DNA from: Pseudomicrostroma phylloplanum
Taxonomy: Eukaryota; Basidiomycota; Exobasidiomycetes; Microstromatales
Assembly: GCA_039545275.1 (NCBI GenBank)
Contig: BCHS01000001.1
Location: forward strand, 7,579 to 71,578
Length of the DNA: 64,000 nt
Direction of reading: 5' to 3'
Part shown: piece after piece, positions 1 to 11,367 of the stretch
Position numbering within the stretch: position 1 is the first letter of the stretch
Layout: every line of letters begins with the position of its first letter
Position numbers and translations under genes: made by a program
Notes under the pieces: model-generated
Database searches by the model: none
Told to the model about the DNA's origin: nothing
Seen by the model: the letters and a program-made list of their open reading frames with translations, nothing else

Positions 1-312
1 GGGGGGGGGGGGAAGGGTTAGGTGACGTAGCGTTTTGACGAAGGTACGCTGTGAAAGCCCATAAGGTCTGCGAAGCGACGTTCGCATCCAGGATAAGCGC
101 CTCAGTGTGAGCATAGTGTGGCGGTGGTTACCAGATCTCGGCCTGCCGATGAGGGTCTTTGGACCTCATGGTGCCGCCAATTTTAAGCATGTGATATGCC
201 AGCATAGGTGTCGAAGCTTTGCCTCAAAAGGCGCTCGACCTGAAAGAAAGGGTCCAAATCCCGTACGAATGCTAAGTCTGACCGCGTAGTCTCAGTCGCA
301 CTTCTAGAGCCA
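1..312. other. Window edge and upstream region of the UGDH gene
   Basis: The window opens with 12 consecutive G residues followed by a single GGGTTAG unit. No gene is visible before the UGDH start at 313. The short open frames here lack a convincing start, splice signals or recognisable protein content. The G run may be an assembly edge or low-quality sequence. Confidence 0.5.
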
Positions 313-1817
313 ATGCCGACCATCACCTCTGAATCGCATATCGTACGAGGCGGTATTACAAATATTTGCTGTAGTGAGTGCAAAGGGGGTTGCAAGATCA
401 AGCTGCCGAAATTGACCATCCATGTCTCTCTGCAGTTGGCGCAGGCTATGTCGGTGGGCTGTCTGGCACGGTCTTAGCCTGGAAATGCCCGGACATCACG
501 GTCACTATCACCGACACCTCGCAAAGTAAGATCAGTGCGTGGAACAGTGACGATCTGCCGATCTTTGAGCCCGGCTTAGATGCTGTTATCAAGGAAGCCC
601 GCGGTCGCAACCTGTACTTCTCCACGGATGTAGACAGGTCGATCGCGGAAGCCGACCTGATATTTGTATCTGTCAACACGCCAACGAAAGAGACCGGAGT
701 CGGAGCAGGACTTGCTGCGGATCTATGTCACGTCGAGGCCGCCACCAGACGTATCGCGGCAGTCAGCAAGAGGGGCGCAATCATTGTTGAGAAGTCTACA
801 GTACCCTGCAGAACAGCAGAGAGCATGCATCAGATCCTTGTCGCGGTCAGGCCTTCCAACGATGCCTCATTCGAGATCCTCTCGAATCCTGAATTTCTTG
901 CCGAGGGCACAGCCATTGCAGATTTGCTCAACCCCGCTCGCGTTTTGATTGGAGCAATGCCTACGCCCGGTGGCCAGCTTGCTCAACAACGCTTGGCAGA
1001 CGTCTACGGCCGCTGGATTCGTCCGGAAGTCATCATCACCACGCATCTTTGGTCAAGCGAACTCAGCAAGCTGGCAGCAAATGCACTTCTTGCCCAGCGC
1101 GTTTCCTCAATCAACGCAATTGCCGCTGTGTGCGAGAAGACAGGAGCGAACGTTCACGAGGTGGCCTCGGCTTGTCGACTGGACTTGCGCATCGGTGGTC
1201 AATTTCTAGAGGCAGGCGTCGGCTTTGGTGGTAGTTGCTTCCAGAAAGACCTACAGAATCTGATCTACCTGTCTCTGGGTCTGGGGTTGCCAACGGTGGC
1301 CGAATACTGGAGACAAGTCTTGGTAATGAACGTTTGGACGAAACAGCGGTTTTCCAGGAATATTGTGCAAAAAATGTTCTCCACGATATCATCGAAGCAC
1401 ATTGCTGTGCTAGGGTTTGCTTTCAAGGCCAACACTGGCGACACGCGAGAGGCCCCCGCTATCGATGTTTGCAGAGACCTTCTCGACGACGGTGCTGTAC
1501 TTCACATTTATGACCCAAAAGTGCCAGCATCCTCTATTCACCAGGCACTTTTGGCAGACAACACATACTCGCAGTCTTTAGCCAAGGAGAAGCGTTACAG
1601 CATCGCGAAGTCCATGCAAGAGGCTTGTGTCGGTGCCTCTGCGCTTGTCTTTATGACCGCTTGGATGGAATTCAGCTCACCAACAATCGATTGGGAGGCC
1701 ATATATCGTGATATGTGCAAGCCTGCATTCGTCTTCGACGGGCGAGACATAGTCAAGGACGTCGACGCTTTGAAGCAGCTGGGCTTCATCATATACAAGT
1801 CTGGTGTCGGCTACTGA
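313..1817 (+). CDS. UDP-glucose 6-dehydrogenase
   Basis: Oxidises UDP-glucose to UDP-glucuronate with two NAD+, supplying glucuronate and, after decarboxylation, UDP-xylose for cell-wall or capsule polysaccharides in the cytosol. Two exons, 313-373 and 436-1817, give 480 aa. The 62-nt intron has a GTGAGT donor and a TCTCTGCAG acceptor. Splicing restores the Rossmann motif as ICCIGAGYVGG at about residues 19-29, which the unspliced frame breaks, so the ATG at 313 is chosen. Further family motifs are FLAEGTAI, the catalytic-lysine segment ELSKLAAN (Lys about 232) and GFGGSCFQKD with the nucleophilic Cys at about 288. The C-terminal UDP-binding domain carries GFAFKANTGDTREAP. Length and order match eukaryotic UGDH, not a bacterial type. 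The gene stands alone, with no gene in the 0.9 kb downstream. Confidence 0.95.
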
Positions 1818-2735
1818 AGATGGCGAGCCCTTACCTCAACTTCCATCGCGTTTCTTGCACAGCCGCTGAGAAGTCACAAGGTCTTCATGGACGCACCTTA
1901 GCGACATCCAACGTTCAAGCCGCTGATATGCCGTTGGCAAGTACCTAGCTGGTTGTGCCACACCGTGTCCTTTGTGAGAGTGGTCGTATGGAAGCCGACC
2001 GCGGGTAGGATTTCCGGCGAGTCTTGTCCGACTACATCATCTGGATGAATCAATTATGCCAGTCGATGCTTATGGCTCGAACACTTTACACGAGCTACTG
2101 TGCCCAATAAATATCTGCCTCGTAGGCCACGGCGGCAGCGGTAGTTGTGGACGATCATTCTGACGCTTTCGCTGGATTCAAATACCAGCAGTGTTTCCAC
2201 AATTGCTTTCGCCAGCACCAGTGAAGAGCTCGTCAGGCTTCGCTCTCAGCGAAAGCGCGCCGCAATTCCTCTCCAAGGACCGATATCTTGGGTCAGAAAG
2301 TAGAAGAGGCCCACAAAGTGTCTATGTTCGACCAGTGTTTCTGCTGCTTCAGTGTATCACGGCTCGACAGCATCGGAGGTGGTGGTCTTGGACACAGGCT
2401 TGGATTGCGACGGGGGGCTCGGACGTGTCCGCAATGTATGGCCAATCGCGTGCAATCCATCGCCTTTGCTGATGTGGACCCAGAAGTACATTTCGACTGT
2501 GATCTCCAGTCGAGGACAGAGGGTGGCGTCTTGCGTCCACGGCATATTCTCTTGTGCAGCTAGTGCCTCACTCTTTCCTTCGGTGCGTCGTATCTGTCGC
2601 TAATCGTGGCATCGGGCTCGTCAAGCAGTCTCGACTTTCGTTGTCCACAGCCGCTGGGTACGCGGCTGTGCGTGCTGCCTCTCGCTCCAGGCTACATGGT
2701 ACAACTACTATCGACCTTTAGCATCGATCTTAGTA
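1818..2735. other. Intergenic region with no supported gene
   Basis: About 0.9 kb between the UGDH stop and the 3' end of the DnaJ gene. Several short overlapping frames occur on both strands at 2190-2600, but none has a consistent splice model or familiar protein content. The right end runs into the 28-nt tandem duplication at 2706-2760. Confidence 0.5.
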
Positions 2736-2760
2736 CTATCGACCTTTAGCATCGATCTTA
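2706..2760. repeat. Two-copy 28-nt tandem repeat covering the DnaJ stop codon
   Basis: Two identical 27-nt copies at 2706-2732 and 2734-2760 are separated by one G. On the minus strand the right-hand copy encodes the last residues of the DnaJ protein (KIDAKGR) and its TAG stop. The left-hand copy lies just after the stop as an untranslated duplicate of the coding end. Confidence 0.9.
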
Positions 2761-4600
2761 ACGTACTCTTCCTCGCCACCGATCCCGCCAGGCGCTGCTT
2801 TTACCTCGGTGTACACAGTACCGACGATACCGAGAGCCACTGCTCTGAGCTTCTGTGTTTCCTTGGAAATGGTCCCTTCTCCCTGCCCGTTGGTCGACGG
2901 TGAAGGGTACAGAACTCGGTCGCAAACTTCTCTCAAGATGGACTCGACCTCAAGAGAGGCGCCCTTGAAGAGTGCTTGCATACTGCGCATACCGAAGGAG
3001 GACAAGTCAGGCTCACGCTGCATCCCATGTCATCGGCGCATCGCCTCTGACTTCATTACTCACCCTTTGGTAGCAGCTTTCTCCTCCAATTCTTTCCGCC
3101 GATCCTCGGTAATGCCTCCATCCTCTGCCTTTTTCAGCTCTTCGAAGACGTTCTTGAGCTCGAGTGCAGCCCTGACCGTCGATACAGTCGAAGAGACAAT
3201 GTGCGCCGAGGAGGTGAGCGAGTGGTACATGCCGCCCAAGCCCCACACATACGACGAGGCCAGATAGTGCTTCGACTTGGAGAGGTAGATGAAGCCGACG
3301 ACGTGTAGAAGCTCCACGCCGTAGCTGCAAAGCAGACGATGGTCGGGGCATCTCGTGTCAGCAGGGAATAGACCACGTCACGGCTGCGCTCTTTACTCAC
3401 CTCTCGCCCTTGAGCTCTTCGGCTTCGAGCCTCGTGATTTCCTTGAAGCTCTTCTTCACCTCTTCCTTTAGGGCTTCCTCGCCACTGCCAATGCCTCTGA
3501 TGCTTTCAGTGTAGACTGAAAGCCGCCTGACCAGGTGCTCTGCCAGCTTCACCACCCTTTCTTCCCTCTGCTTTGCTCGCTCTTCTGTCCTCTCCCGCTC
3601 CTTCTCCTCCTTTGCTGCTTTTGCTTCGGGCGACAAGCCAGGAGTCTTTGTGGCAGTAGTAGCACCTGAGCTCGAGTTCGTGCCATCAGTACTGGTCTCC
3701 CCATTGGCACTGTTCTCTGCTTCTGCTTGTCTCTCGAGCTCTTCAGAGTCCTGCTGCAGCGCCTCTTTCATGTCTTTGCCAATCGAGATTGTGCCGATCT
3801 GCAAAAGGGACGAAGAGAATCGTAGACATCAGCCACAACCCTCCAAGCTTCTTGCACCGGATCATGACCTGCCCTACGCGACCACTCACGATGTCCTTGA
3901 ACCTTCCTCCGCCAAAGAGACTTCCGAAGACCTCTTCCGGATCCACAAATCCATCTTCCGGTACTAGCCCAGGCGTGCTGGCTCCAAATTCATTGTACTT
4001 GTGTCGCAATTCCGGGTCACTGAGGACTTGATACGCCGTTGCTAGCTTCTTGAAGGCTTCCTCCACCTCGGGGTTATTGGGGTTCTTGTCGGGATGGAGC
4101 TTGATAGCGAGCTTGCGATAGGCCTTCTTGACTTCGTCCTGCGAACATGTCGGAGGTAGATTGAGTATGTCGTAGCTGCGAAGAGAGAGTCAGAGGGAAG
4201 AAGGAGTTCTAGTCAGCCGAAGTACAGGCGCGTAGATGCATCACAGCAATACATTGGCCTCTACTACTCACTATTCAAGATCAAGCGGCCTCTGGTCCGT
4301 CCCGATTCGCCTCTTTGAAGCTGCTGCTCTTTTTTCGTCGGCTGCTGTGCCTCCCCTCGCCTCTCTCAGCAGTCTGGCAGAGTTGGGCGGCTCAAACCTT
4401 CCCTTGCATGAGAGGCAGGTGACCTTGAAGGTCTTTTCCGTCGAGGGGAGATCAGAGACTTGTGAGGCGGTGGGCGGAAGGTACTCCAGCTGTGTACCGC
4501 ATTGCGGATACGGGCATGCGACGCTGAGATAAGGCTGTTTGGGTCTTGAAGGCAGTATCAGACCGGTCCCTCCAGACGTAGAGGTAGAGGCTGAGGCCAT
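2736..4600 (-). CDS. DnaJ (Hsp40) protein, Caj1/Djp1-type DnaJ-X family, with N-terminal zinc ribbon
   Basis: Likely a cytosolic Hsp70 cochaperone; Caj1 and Djp1 act in protein quality control and peroxisomal import in yeast. Five exons (minus strand): 4600-4272, 4175-3890, 3798-3401, 3324-3064 and 2982-2736, about 506 aa. Phases agree at all four junctions, and donors are GTGAGT. The J domain begins at YYDILNLPP and carries HPD at about residues 137-139. It is followed by the family's F-K-D-I-I-G-T-I-S-I-G-K-D-M segment, an acidic/basic coiled coil and a DnaJ-X domain ending in ILREVCDRVLY. Ahead of the J domain is a Cys pair (CPYPQC) and a second pair (CLSC), a likely zinc ribbon absent from the yeast proteins as I know them. 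The last acceptor was chosen for phase and family fit (GMQALFKGASLE); an earlier AG breaks the frame. Start: the first true ATG in frame; GTG at 4645 is not used. Confidence 0.88.
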
Positions 4601-5056
4601 GGAGATGTGTGACAAAGAGGGTGGAGGCTGAGGAGGCTCAGGCACACAGACCCAATGGTGGAGCGAGGCGGAGGGCCGCGGAGGCGAAGCAGGCCTATAG
4701 GTGCTGCTACCGAATGCTAGTCGTCGTCTCGCTGCAGACTATGTGAACTGGAGGGGACAAGATCGCCGGAGGTGTGTATGCAGCAGGAAGTCTATGCGTT
4801 CGCTGATTTGGTGAGGATAATCTTCTCAGGAAGAATGGAGACAAGTACGAGTGCAAGTGCACATACGCACGCACGGATAAGCGTCATTGGGGGGCAAGCG
4901 CCACATTTTCAGACTCCGGGTCTCAAGATCAGGAAATTGTAGCTTCGACACTCGAGCCGGCCTCTGAATCGATGAAGCTATCTACGCTCCCTCGGGGCAT
5001 GAGCAAGCTACAGAACTTCTGAGTCCACATCGTCAAGTCAAGGTGGTAGTCGTGCT
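4601..5056. other. Intergenic: upstream of DnaJ, downstream of CtIP
   Basis: About 460 bp between two minus-strand genes. It should hold the DnaJ promoter and the CtIP 3' UTR. I see no gene and no repeat. Confidence 0.5.
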
Positions 5057-7067
5057 TCACTGCTGCCGATCCCCCTCATCTAGCCTGCGCTTGCGATATC
5101 GCTTGTCCCGTTGCACTTGCCACTCTTTCTCTGCCGCCTGCTTCTGGGCACTGTCATTGATGGCCTTCTTTCGAGGCGTGTCAGGGAACCCGATGTCCCT
5201 TGGAGTCGCAAAGATGGTGCCGACGTCAGCAGGAAGCCTTTATGCTCCTGATATCTCTCGCGCGGTGACACTCACCAATACCCCTCAGGTGTAGGAGGCG
5301 GCTGACCCCAAGCTCGATGTTTGCCGGCTCGCTGACGTCTCTCATCCGCAAGGCGTGCTTGCTCTCTCTCCTCTTCGTCGAGGGCGATGAGGCGGGCCCG
5401 CTCGACCTGGCGCTCTTGAAACTCAGCGTCCGCCACAGAGGTTGGCACACGGTCATCAACGGTCCTGCAGAGGACTGACGGGTCAGCGTTCGAGACCACA
5501 GTGGCAATTGTGGACTTGGTAGCACCACCTTTGCCGGAAGGTGCAATGTCCGCCCCTCCACCGACTGACGTGACAGCGGGCGGTCCCACTAGATCCCAGT
5601 AGTCCTTGCAACAAGGGCACCCATGAGCATGCATCTGTCTTCGGGTCCTTCGATCTCGGATCACATCCACATGCTCATAGGTGGCCCCGCCGTTGAGCTC
5701 CGGTATGAGCTCGTACTCTGTAGTCAGAGCGTTCTTCCTTCTCAAGTCATCGGCGTACCTGCCATGCCCGCGATACTTCCAAGGATTTCTGCGGAGGTCC
5801 TCCATGTCTTCCTTGCGGCGTCGCTGAATGACTTCTTCCCGACTGTCTTTTTCAAGTCGACTTTCGTCGTGGGCGATTGCAAGCCTGTCTTTTGCTACCG
5901 CTCTCTGCGTGTCGTCATCTGACTCGACCTTGATGATTGGCTGGACTTCCCGAGTAGTTGTGGACGGCTGTGGGGGCGTGACGGACCGCGTCCTCTCCCC
6001 GCGCTGCAGTATCATGTCGGACGATGTTGAGGGTCCGAGTTGTCTTCGCCGTGTAGTCGCTTCGCCAAGGTCGCCTGGAATGGTAATTCGTCTTCGCTTG
6101 ACCTGAGGCCGCCCACCTGCCGACTGCCCGGACTCAATTTCTTCCCCGTCTATACACTCGTGGCCACCGGGCGCGACATCAACGTGCGATTGGGACTTCT
6201 CAACGGCTGCTCCCGCGGTTTCCTCCTTGTCCAGTACTGTGCTGCGAGGATCGACCGTCTGTAACCAGTTTTGAACGCGCTTGCTCGCATCTGCAGAGTC
6301 ACCATGCGGCCGCCGGGCAGACGTACGCATCGTTGGTGAAGGCAGCGGTGGGGCAGTGATGGAAGGCTCTGGTCGCTTGCCGATACTGATGGAGGCCAAC
6401 TTGTAAGCTTCTGGCGCGGGGATTGATCTGATAGCCAAGGGCGAAGGCAACACGGCAGCCTCGCTGGCTGTAGCGGCCGCTTTTGCAGGTGACTCCGTCA
6501 GGTCCAGGCCTCGCAACATGGCCCGGTCCTCTTCGCTGAGCCTGCTCTTTCTGCCTAGCTTTGACTGACGCTCTTGGACTTTGCCATCCCACCACTGCTT
6601 GAACCTGTTCCATCTCTCCTTGTCCCTGTCGTACGCAGCCTGGAGCGTGACATTCTCTTCCTGGAGCCCTCGATGGGCTGCGCGCCATTGGTCCACCTCG
6701 GCTCGCAGGCGATCTGCGTCTTGTGTTCGGCGTTCGACTTCAGAGTGCAGCAGGGTCTGTGAAGCTGCAAGCTGCTTCTGTAGGTCCAGACGTTGTGCGT
6801 CAAGTGCATCTCGCTCGGACAGGAGCGACCGGAGATAGATGTGCGACTGTCTACTTTCTAGCTCGGCTTGATGCACAGTGCCCATGTGCTTGGCTTCCAG
6901 CTCCTGCAGGTCTTCCAGAGTGAGAGACGAAGACGATGCTAGGGCCGACGGCGATGCCGGGAGTCTACAGCGGGGGTAAAAGAAGCAGCAGGACTTCCGC
7001 TGCTCAGAGATTGGAACCACTCGAGATTTGCGCACAGATGAGCTCAGAGAACTCACGTTAGATCCAT
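5057..7067 (-). CDS. DNA end-resection factor, Sae2/CtIP/Ctp1 family
   Basis: In other fungi and animals this family activates the Mre11-Rad50-Nbs1/Xrs2 nuclease to start resection of double-strand breaks in the nucleus. Three exons (minus strand): 7067-7057 (only MDLT plus two bases), 6964-5276 and 5198-5057, giving 613 aa. Introns of 92 and 77 nt have GTGAGT donors. The N-terminal third (about residues 17-130) is a heptad-rich coiled coil, expected for tetramerisation. The middle is disordered. The C-terminal family domain contains NPWKYRGHGRYADDLRR, the Cys pair CPCC at about 453-456 followed by KDYW, then HRAWGQPPPTPEGYW joined across the last intron to DIGFPDTPRK. That splice restores the conserved terminal motif exactly. 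Thr in PPTPEG is in the position of the CDK-regulated site known in CtIP/Sae2 (inference). An Sgs1-type helicase lies 8 kb away. Confidence 0.92.
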
Positions 7068-7489
7068 GGCGCTGTCAAGGAATGGACAGCGGCTTGCCTA
7101 TAGCCAAGAGAAAAAAGCTCAGTCAGAGACGATCAAGCAGATGAGGAGAATGCATTGAATGGATTCAATCACACGAGGAGCCTGGGATTGGTGATGATCA
7201 AGGTCTTGGGTGCGTGAAGTGTAAGCCTCGACGGAAAGAGCGACGCGAAAGAATGGGCCGGCCCGTGTGGAGAAACAAATGCATTGAGCGGCAGCGCTGA
7301 TCGGCAGGCACACAGGCGTTGGGGGAAGGATCACAACTGCACATGATGAGACGATCCGAATGATGCTGATTCCGAGTGGAAAGGGGGACGATGTGTTGCT
7401 TTCGGAAAGTGGGAGAGATCATCGCTGGGTCCTACTCACGAGGCAGTCAATTAGCGGATAGCCCGCCTGCTGCCCGCCTGCTGCCCGAC
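7068..7489. other. Intergenic: CtIP upstream region
   Basis: About 420 bp. The right end (7461-7489) contains a short GC-rich repeat of the unit GCCTGCTGCCCG just past the dehydrogenase stop codon. No gene seen. Confidence 0.5.
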
Positions 7490-8701
7490 TCATTGCTTTG
7501 GCTCGTCACCCGCACCCTTTGTCGCCGTGCTTCCCCACTTCTCCAGGCCCACCTTGCTTGAGAAGGGTGGCAGTCCTGCAGCGATCCTCTGACCAGCTAC
7601 AAGAGAGCTCCAGTCCAAATCTCTGCCGTTGGAGTTGGCCCTAGCAGAGATCAGGTGGGACTTGGCAATGTCTACAATGGGCATGGGACAGTCAACGCTG
7701 GCGCCCAGGCGTTGGATGTGCGAAGCATCCTTGATTCCACCATTGAGAGAAAAGCCCTCGTCGGACAGGAACTTCTGCTCGAGGATCTTCTTGGTGTAAC
7801 CAATTGCAGATGGGGCGGGGAAGAACTCGGTGACAAATTCAGAGAAACGTTCTGCGCCACAGCCCGTCTTCTCTGCCAAGGTCATGCACTCTGACAGCAT
7901 CTCGATGGTGCTGAGGATGAGCGAATTGCCGATGAGCTTGAATGACGACGCTGTTTCACAGTTCGAGCCGAAGTCCATGATCTTGCGTCCCATGCCGGGG
8001 ACGAGGAACTGAGCGACAAACTTCTTGGATTGATGCGGACCGGCCACGGCAAACACCAGCTGCCCGCCCTTGGCCATAGGTGGTGGCCCAAAGGCCGGCG
8101 CTTGAACGTAGGCACGTCCAGGTACCGACGAAACCATACGCTCGATTTTGCCTGCAGATGCCGAAAGCGGAGAGGAGCATGGAGGTAGAGCAGGGGAGGA
8201 GGAAGACATCGAGAACACTCCGGTGAGCCGGCTGTACCACTGTGCTTACAGTCTTGTGCGCCTCGTCGACTCACCAGAAGTTTCAGGGTAAAGTGTGCTT
8301 GTGTCGGCGTACACAACCTTGAAGGCTGAATGTCTATCCTCCTTTGTACCATTGCGCTTCTCTTCTCCCTGCACGAGTTGAGCGTATACTGACTCTGCTG
8401 CTGCGTCATTGGCCAGACTGGTAAAGATGAGGTCGCAACACTGTCCCAGCTCGACGAGGTCCTTGCAGACCTTGATCAGGCCTTGAGAGGACTCTGCTAG
8501 CTCTTCTGCCTTTGAGGCGGTACGGTTGTATACCATGAGGGGTGGCAAGGGTACATCTTGCTTTGCCAGACTCTGAGCGAGGTTCAGCGCCATGTGCTTG
8601 CCCATGGCTCCCAGTCCCACGAAGCCGACCTGATGCTGTGGGTGAGGCGTCTGAGGCCGCGAGTAGGGTACGGAAGGCGTGGAGAGGGAGTGGCTTGCCA
8701 T
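7490..8701 (-). CDS. NAD(P)-dependent beta-hydroxyacid dehydrogenase (3-hydroxyisobutyrate dehydrogenase-like)
   Basis: Oxidoreductase of the 6-phosphogluconate dehydrogenase superfamily; the substrate cannot be fixed from sequence. Two exons (minus): 8701-8275 and 8151-7490, giving 362 aa. The 123-nt intron has a GTGAGT donor and a TCTGCAG acceptor; joining gives YPETSGKIERMVSS, which matches the family's D-T-S...P..S block. The nucleotide-binding motif GFVGLGAMG is at about residues 26-34. The catalytic helix appears as SFKLIGNSL, with the expected Lys and Asn four apart. The C-terminal all-alpha domain follows, with DASHIQRLG. No convincing mitochondrial presequence is seen, whereas classical 3-hydroxyisobutyrate dehydrogenase is mitochondrial, so a cytosolic paralogue is possible. 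A TATA-like box lies about 70 bp upstream. Confidence 0.88.
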
Positions 8702-9084
8702 GGTAGAAGAGGAGGCCTAGTGGAAGACTGGTCTATTTGGTAGAAGAGTAGGTGAGCTGATCGGGAGCTTTATACAAGTCCAATGGGCAGAATGACAAGG
8801 TGTGGGGGGTACAAGAAGTGAGACGGCACACCCCAGTCAACCTTCTAATCGGGCGTGTGGAGTGTGACTTCAGCGGCAACAAATCGGCCGTGGGCCGAAT
8901 GCGGACTTTGAAAGTAGCAGCCCCTTGTCGCCTTGCCGCACGTTGATCGCTCGCCGGGCAAAGCAACGATTCAAGGCGACTACTGCTCTCAACCTCACTC
9001 GCTTCGACCTGATACCCGGGCTATCGGACATCATCCGCTGTGTCGTAGCCTGTTGCTGACTCCCCATCCCCACCCCTCCTCAAG
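8702..9084. promoter_or_regulatory. Shared divergent promoter region, with TATA-like box
   Basis: This 383-bp gap separates two genes transcribed outward (dehydrogenase, minus; acid phosphatase, plus). A TATAAA on the minus strand at 8774-8769 lies about 70 bp upstream of the dehydrogenase ATG. No comparable box is evident for the plus-strand gene. Promoter function is inferred from position. Confidence 0.45.
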
Positions 9085-11367
9085 ATGCCTTCGCACTACT
9101 CGCGCGATGATGATGAGGCGGCAGAGTCGCAGGCCTTGATTCTTGAGCGCCTCCAGACGGGCCCCCAACCTCTAAAGCGAGCACCTCCTGAGCCATCTAG
9201 CTCCTCCCCATCCACTTCCACTGCTCATTACGGCTATCGGCCTAGCCAAGCCGCCGGCGTGAACAATGTCGACGACGACGACGATGAGGCAGACTCACTA
9301 GACGCCATGGATCTCGAGGAACAGACGGACGAGCTTCTAGAGAAGCGCAGGCAGCGGGCTCTGGCCAAGCAGGTAGCAAAGGCGGAGGAGGCCGATCCAG
9401 TGAACAGTGCTGGCAGACCGGCCTGGCTACTCAGAGCAATTCATTGGTTACAAGCACAGTCACTGGTGCGGAAGCTGGCACTAGCAGCCTCGGCGCTCTT
9501 GGCTCTCGCGTTCATATTCTACCTCGCAGTCGGCCCCACAGGTGATGGGACTGGCCATCACATGCTAGAATGGCGATGGGGTGGCAACTTCTGGAAGGGA
9601 GGCAAGATGCCCTATGACTTTCCCAGCGATGTCGGATACCCCGGACCCACTCAGAAGGGCCCACCATCACAGCTGGCACAGGAAGATACCGTCAGTCAGA
9701 GTGGTGCAGTGAAGAAGCCGTGGAATGCTTTGCCCTTGGAGATTGCCCTGCCGAACTCGCAGTCGCAATACGGCACTTTTGAGCCATTGTAAGTCAGAAC
9801 AGTCAGAGGTAATCCCCTACCTGCGAATGAAGCTGACCATGGATCTTCCCTGTCGTACGTCGGCACCACCTCCAGCCTTCACATGGGTCCCCTCACCCCT
9901 TATGCCGCCTCGAGCGGATTTGGCATCGACGATGGCAGGTATGGGCGGCTGCCGGATGGCTGCATCATCGAGCAGGTCCACTACCTCAGCAGAGTGAGCA
10001 CGACTGGATTACGAGGCGACTGCGCATGTTATATCCTCATGCTGACCCAAATGCTGTTGTCTCCCCCCTACCCGCGTAGCATGGCAGCCGCTACCCTACA
10101 TCGGGCTCGCCCGCCAATTTGATCCGCGACCTCCTCAGCCAGTCCCCGCGACCCGTCTTCTCAGGCCCTCTCTCCTTCTTCAACACGTACCGATACCGTC
10201 TCGGCAAAGAGCTTCTTGTCCCAGTCGGCCGTCAGCAGCTGTACGATGAGGGAGTCGCTGCAATCATCTCCTACGGCAACCTGATCTACGAAGACATTGC
10301 CACTTTCGGCACCCTCTTCGCTCGCGCCGGCTCCCAGCACCGCATCGTCGAGAGTGCCAGGAACTGGCTGGCAGGAGCTCTTGGCGTTGGAGGTACTTGG
10401 GAAAAGTCTTCGACTCTCGAGATCCAGATCGAAGCCGATGGTTTCAACACTACATTGGCCCCCAACTTTGCCTGTCCAAATGCGGGAAAGGCGGGCTGGG
10501 AAGTCGGCAACGCCTGGAAAGAGGAGTGGATCAATGACTATGCAAAGGCTGCTGTTGAAAGGCTGCAGCCATACGTACAGGGAGTGACCCTAGTGAGTAT
10601 TGCTCAGACTACTACCAGACCGGATTGGAATGATTGAAACCCGAATCTGATTGTGGTCCTCGGGCTTTCCTCCCTTTTAGACCCCAAAACTTATCAACGC
10701 CTTACAGCAGCTGTGTAGCTACGACACAGTAGCCGGCTTCGATGCCACCGCCCTCTGCTCTCTCTTTACTGAAGAGGAATGGCTTGGGTACGAGTACGCG
10801 TGGGACCTCGAATTCTACGGAGGCTATGGCTCAGGCTCGACTGTAGGACCTGCGCAGGGCGTGGGCTGGCTCAATGAGATGCTCGCTCGACTGCAAGGTC
10901 AAGCCTGGGATCCTCGCCTTCAGACCAGCGAGAATTCGACGTTTGACGCCCACCCGCGAACGTTCCCAGTGGATCGAAGGTTCTACGCCGACTTCACCCA
11001 CGATAGTGTCATCGCCAATGTCCTTGCCGCCCTCGATCTGCCGGCATTTGCCAAGGAGCTTCCCGTTCATAGACCGGATCCTCAAAGGATGTACCGAACC
11101 TCACAGCTCGTGCCCTTTGGAGCTCGTCTCATCGTGGAGAAGCTGCAGTGCCAGGCTTCGAGCCGCTTCCCGGCTGTCACGGCCAATAATGTCACCGAAG
11201 GCCGTTTCATCAGGATGAAGCTCAATGACGCTCTCCTGCCGCTCGGCTCACTGAGCGCTTGCGCGGCCGAGAAGCGAGAAGATGGAGTCTGCTCCATGGA
11301 CGCCTTCCTCAAGAGTTACGAAGGCAGGACGGAGAGGGTCAAGTGGGAGAGGTGTTTCGAGAAGTGA
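9085..11367 (+). CDS. Histidine acid phosphatase (branch 2), membrane-anchored
   Basis: Phosphomonoesterase of the phytase/acid phosphatase family, acting through a phosphohistidine intermediate. Four exons: 9085-9788, 9876-9993, 10080-10592 and 10681-11367, giving 673 aa with consistent phases. The RHGSRYP catalytic motif (about residues 274-280) is split by intron 2, between Arg and His, and is restored by splicing. The second catalytic motif, His-Asp in ADFTHDS, is at about 552-553. Unlike secreted family members it has no N-terminal signal peptide. Instead about 129 polar, acidic residues precede one hydrophobic segment (about 130-150), so it is probably a type II membrane protein with the catalytic domain in the vacuole, Golgi lumen or outside. 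Several N-x-S/T sites in the catalytic part agree with this. Phytate or polyphosphate specificity cannot be read from sequence. Confidence 0.92.

Noticed and set aside
1..40. Telomere at the left edge
   Set aside because: Only one GGGTTAG unit follows the G run, and its orientation is wrong for a left chromosome end.
313..1817. Horizontal transfer of UGDH from bacteria
   Set aside because: It has a fungal-type intron and all eukaryotic UGDH motif variants.
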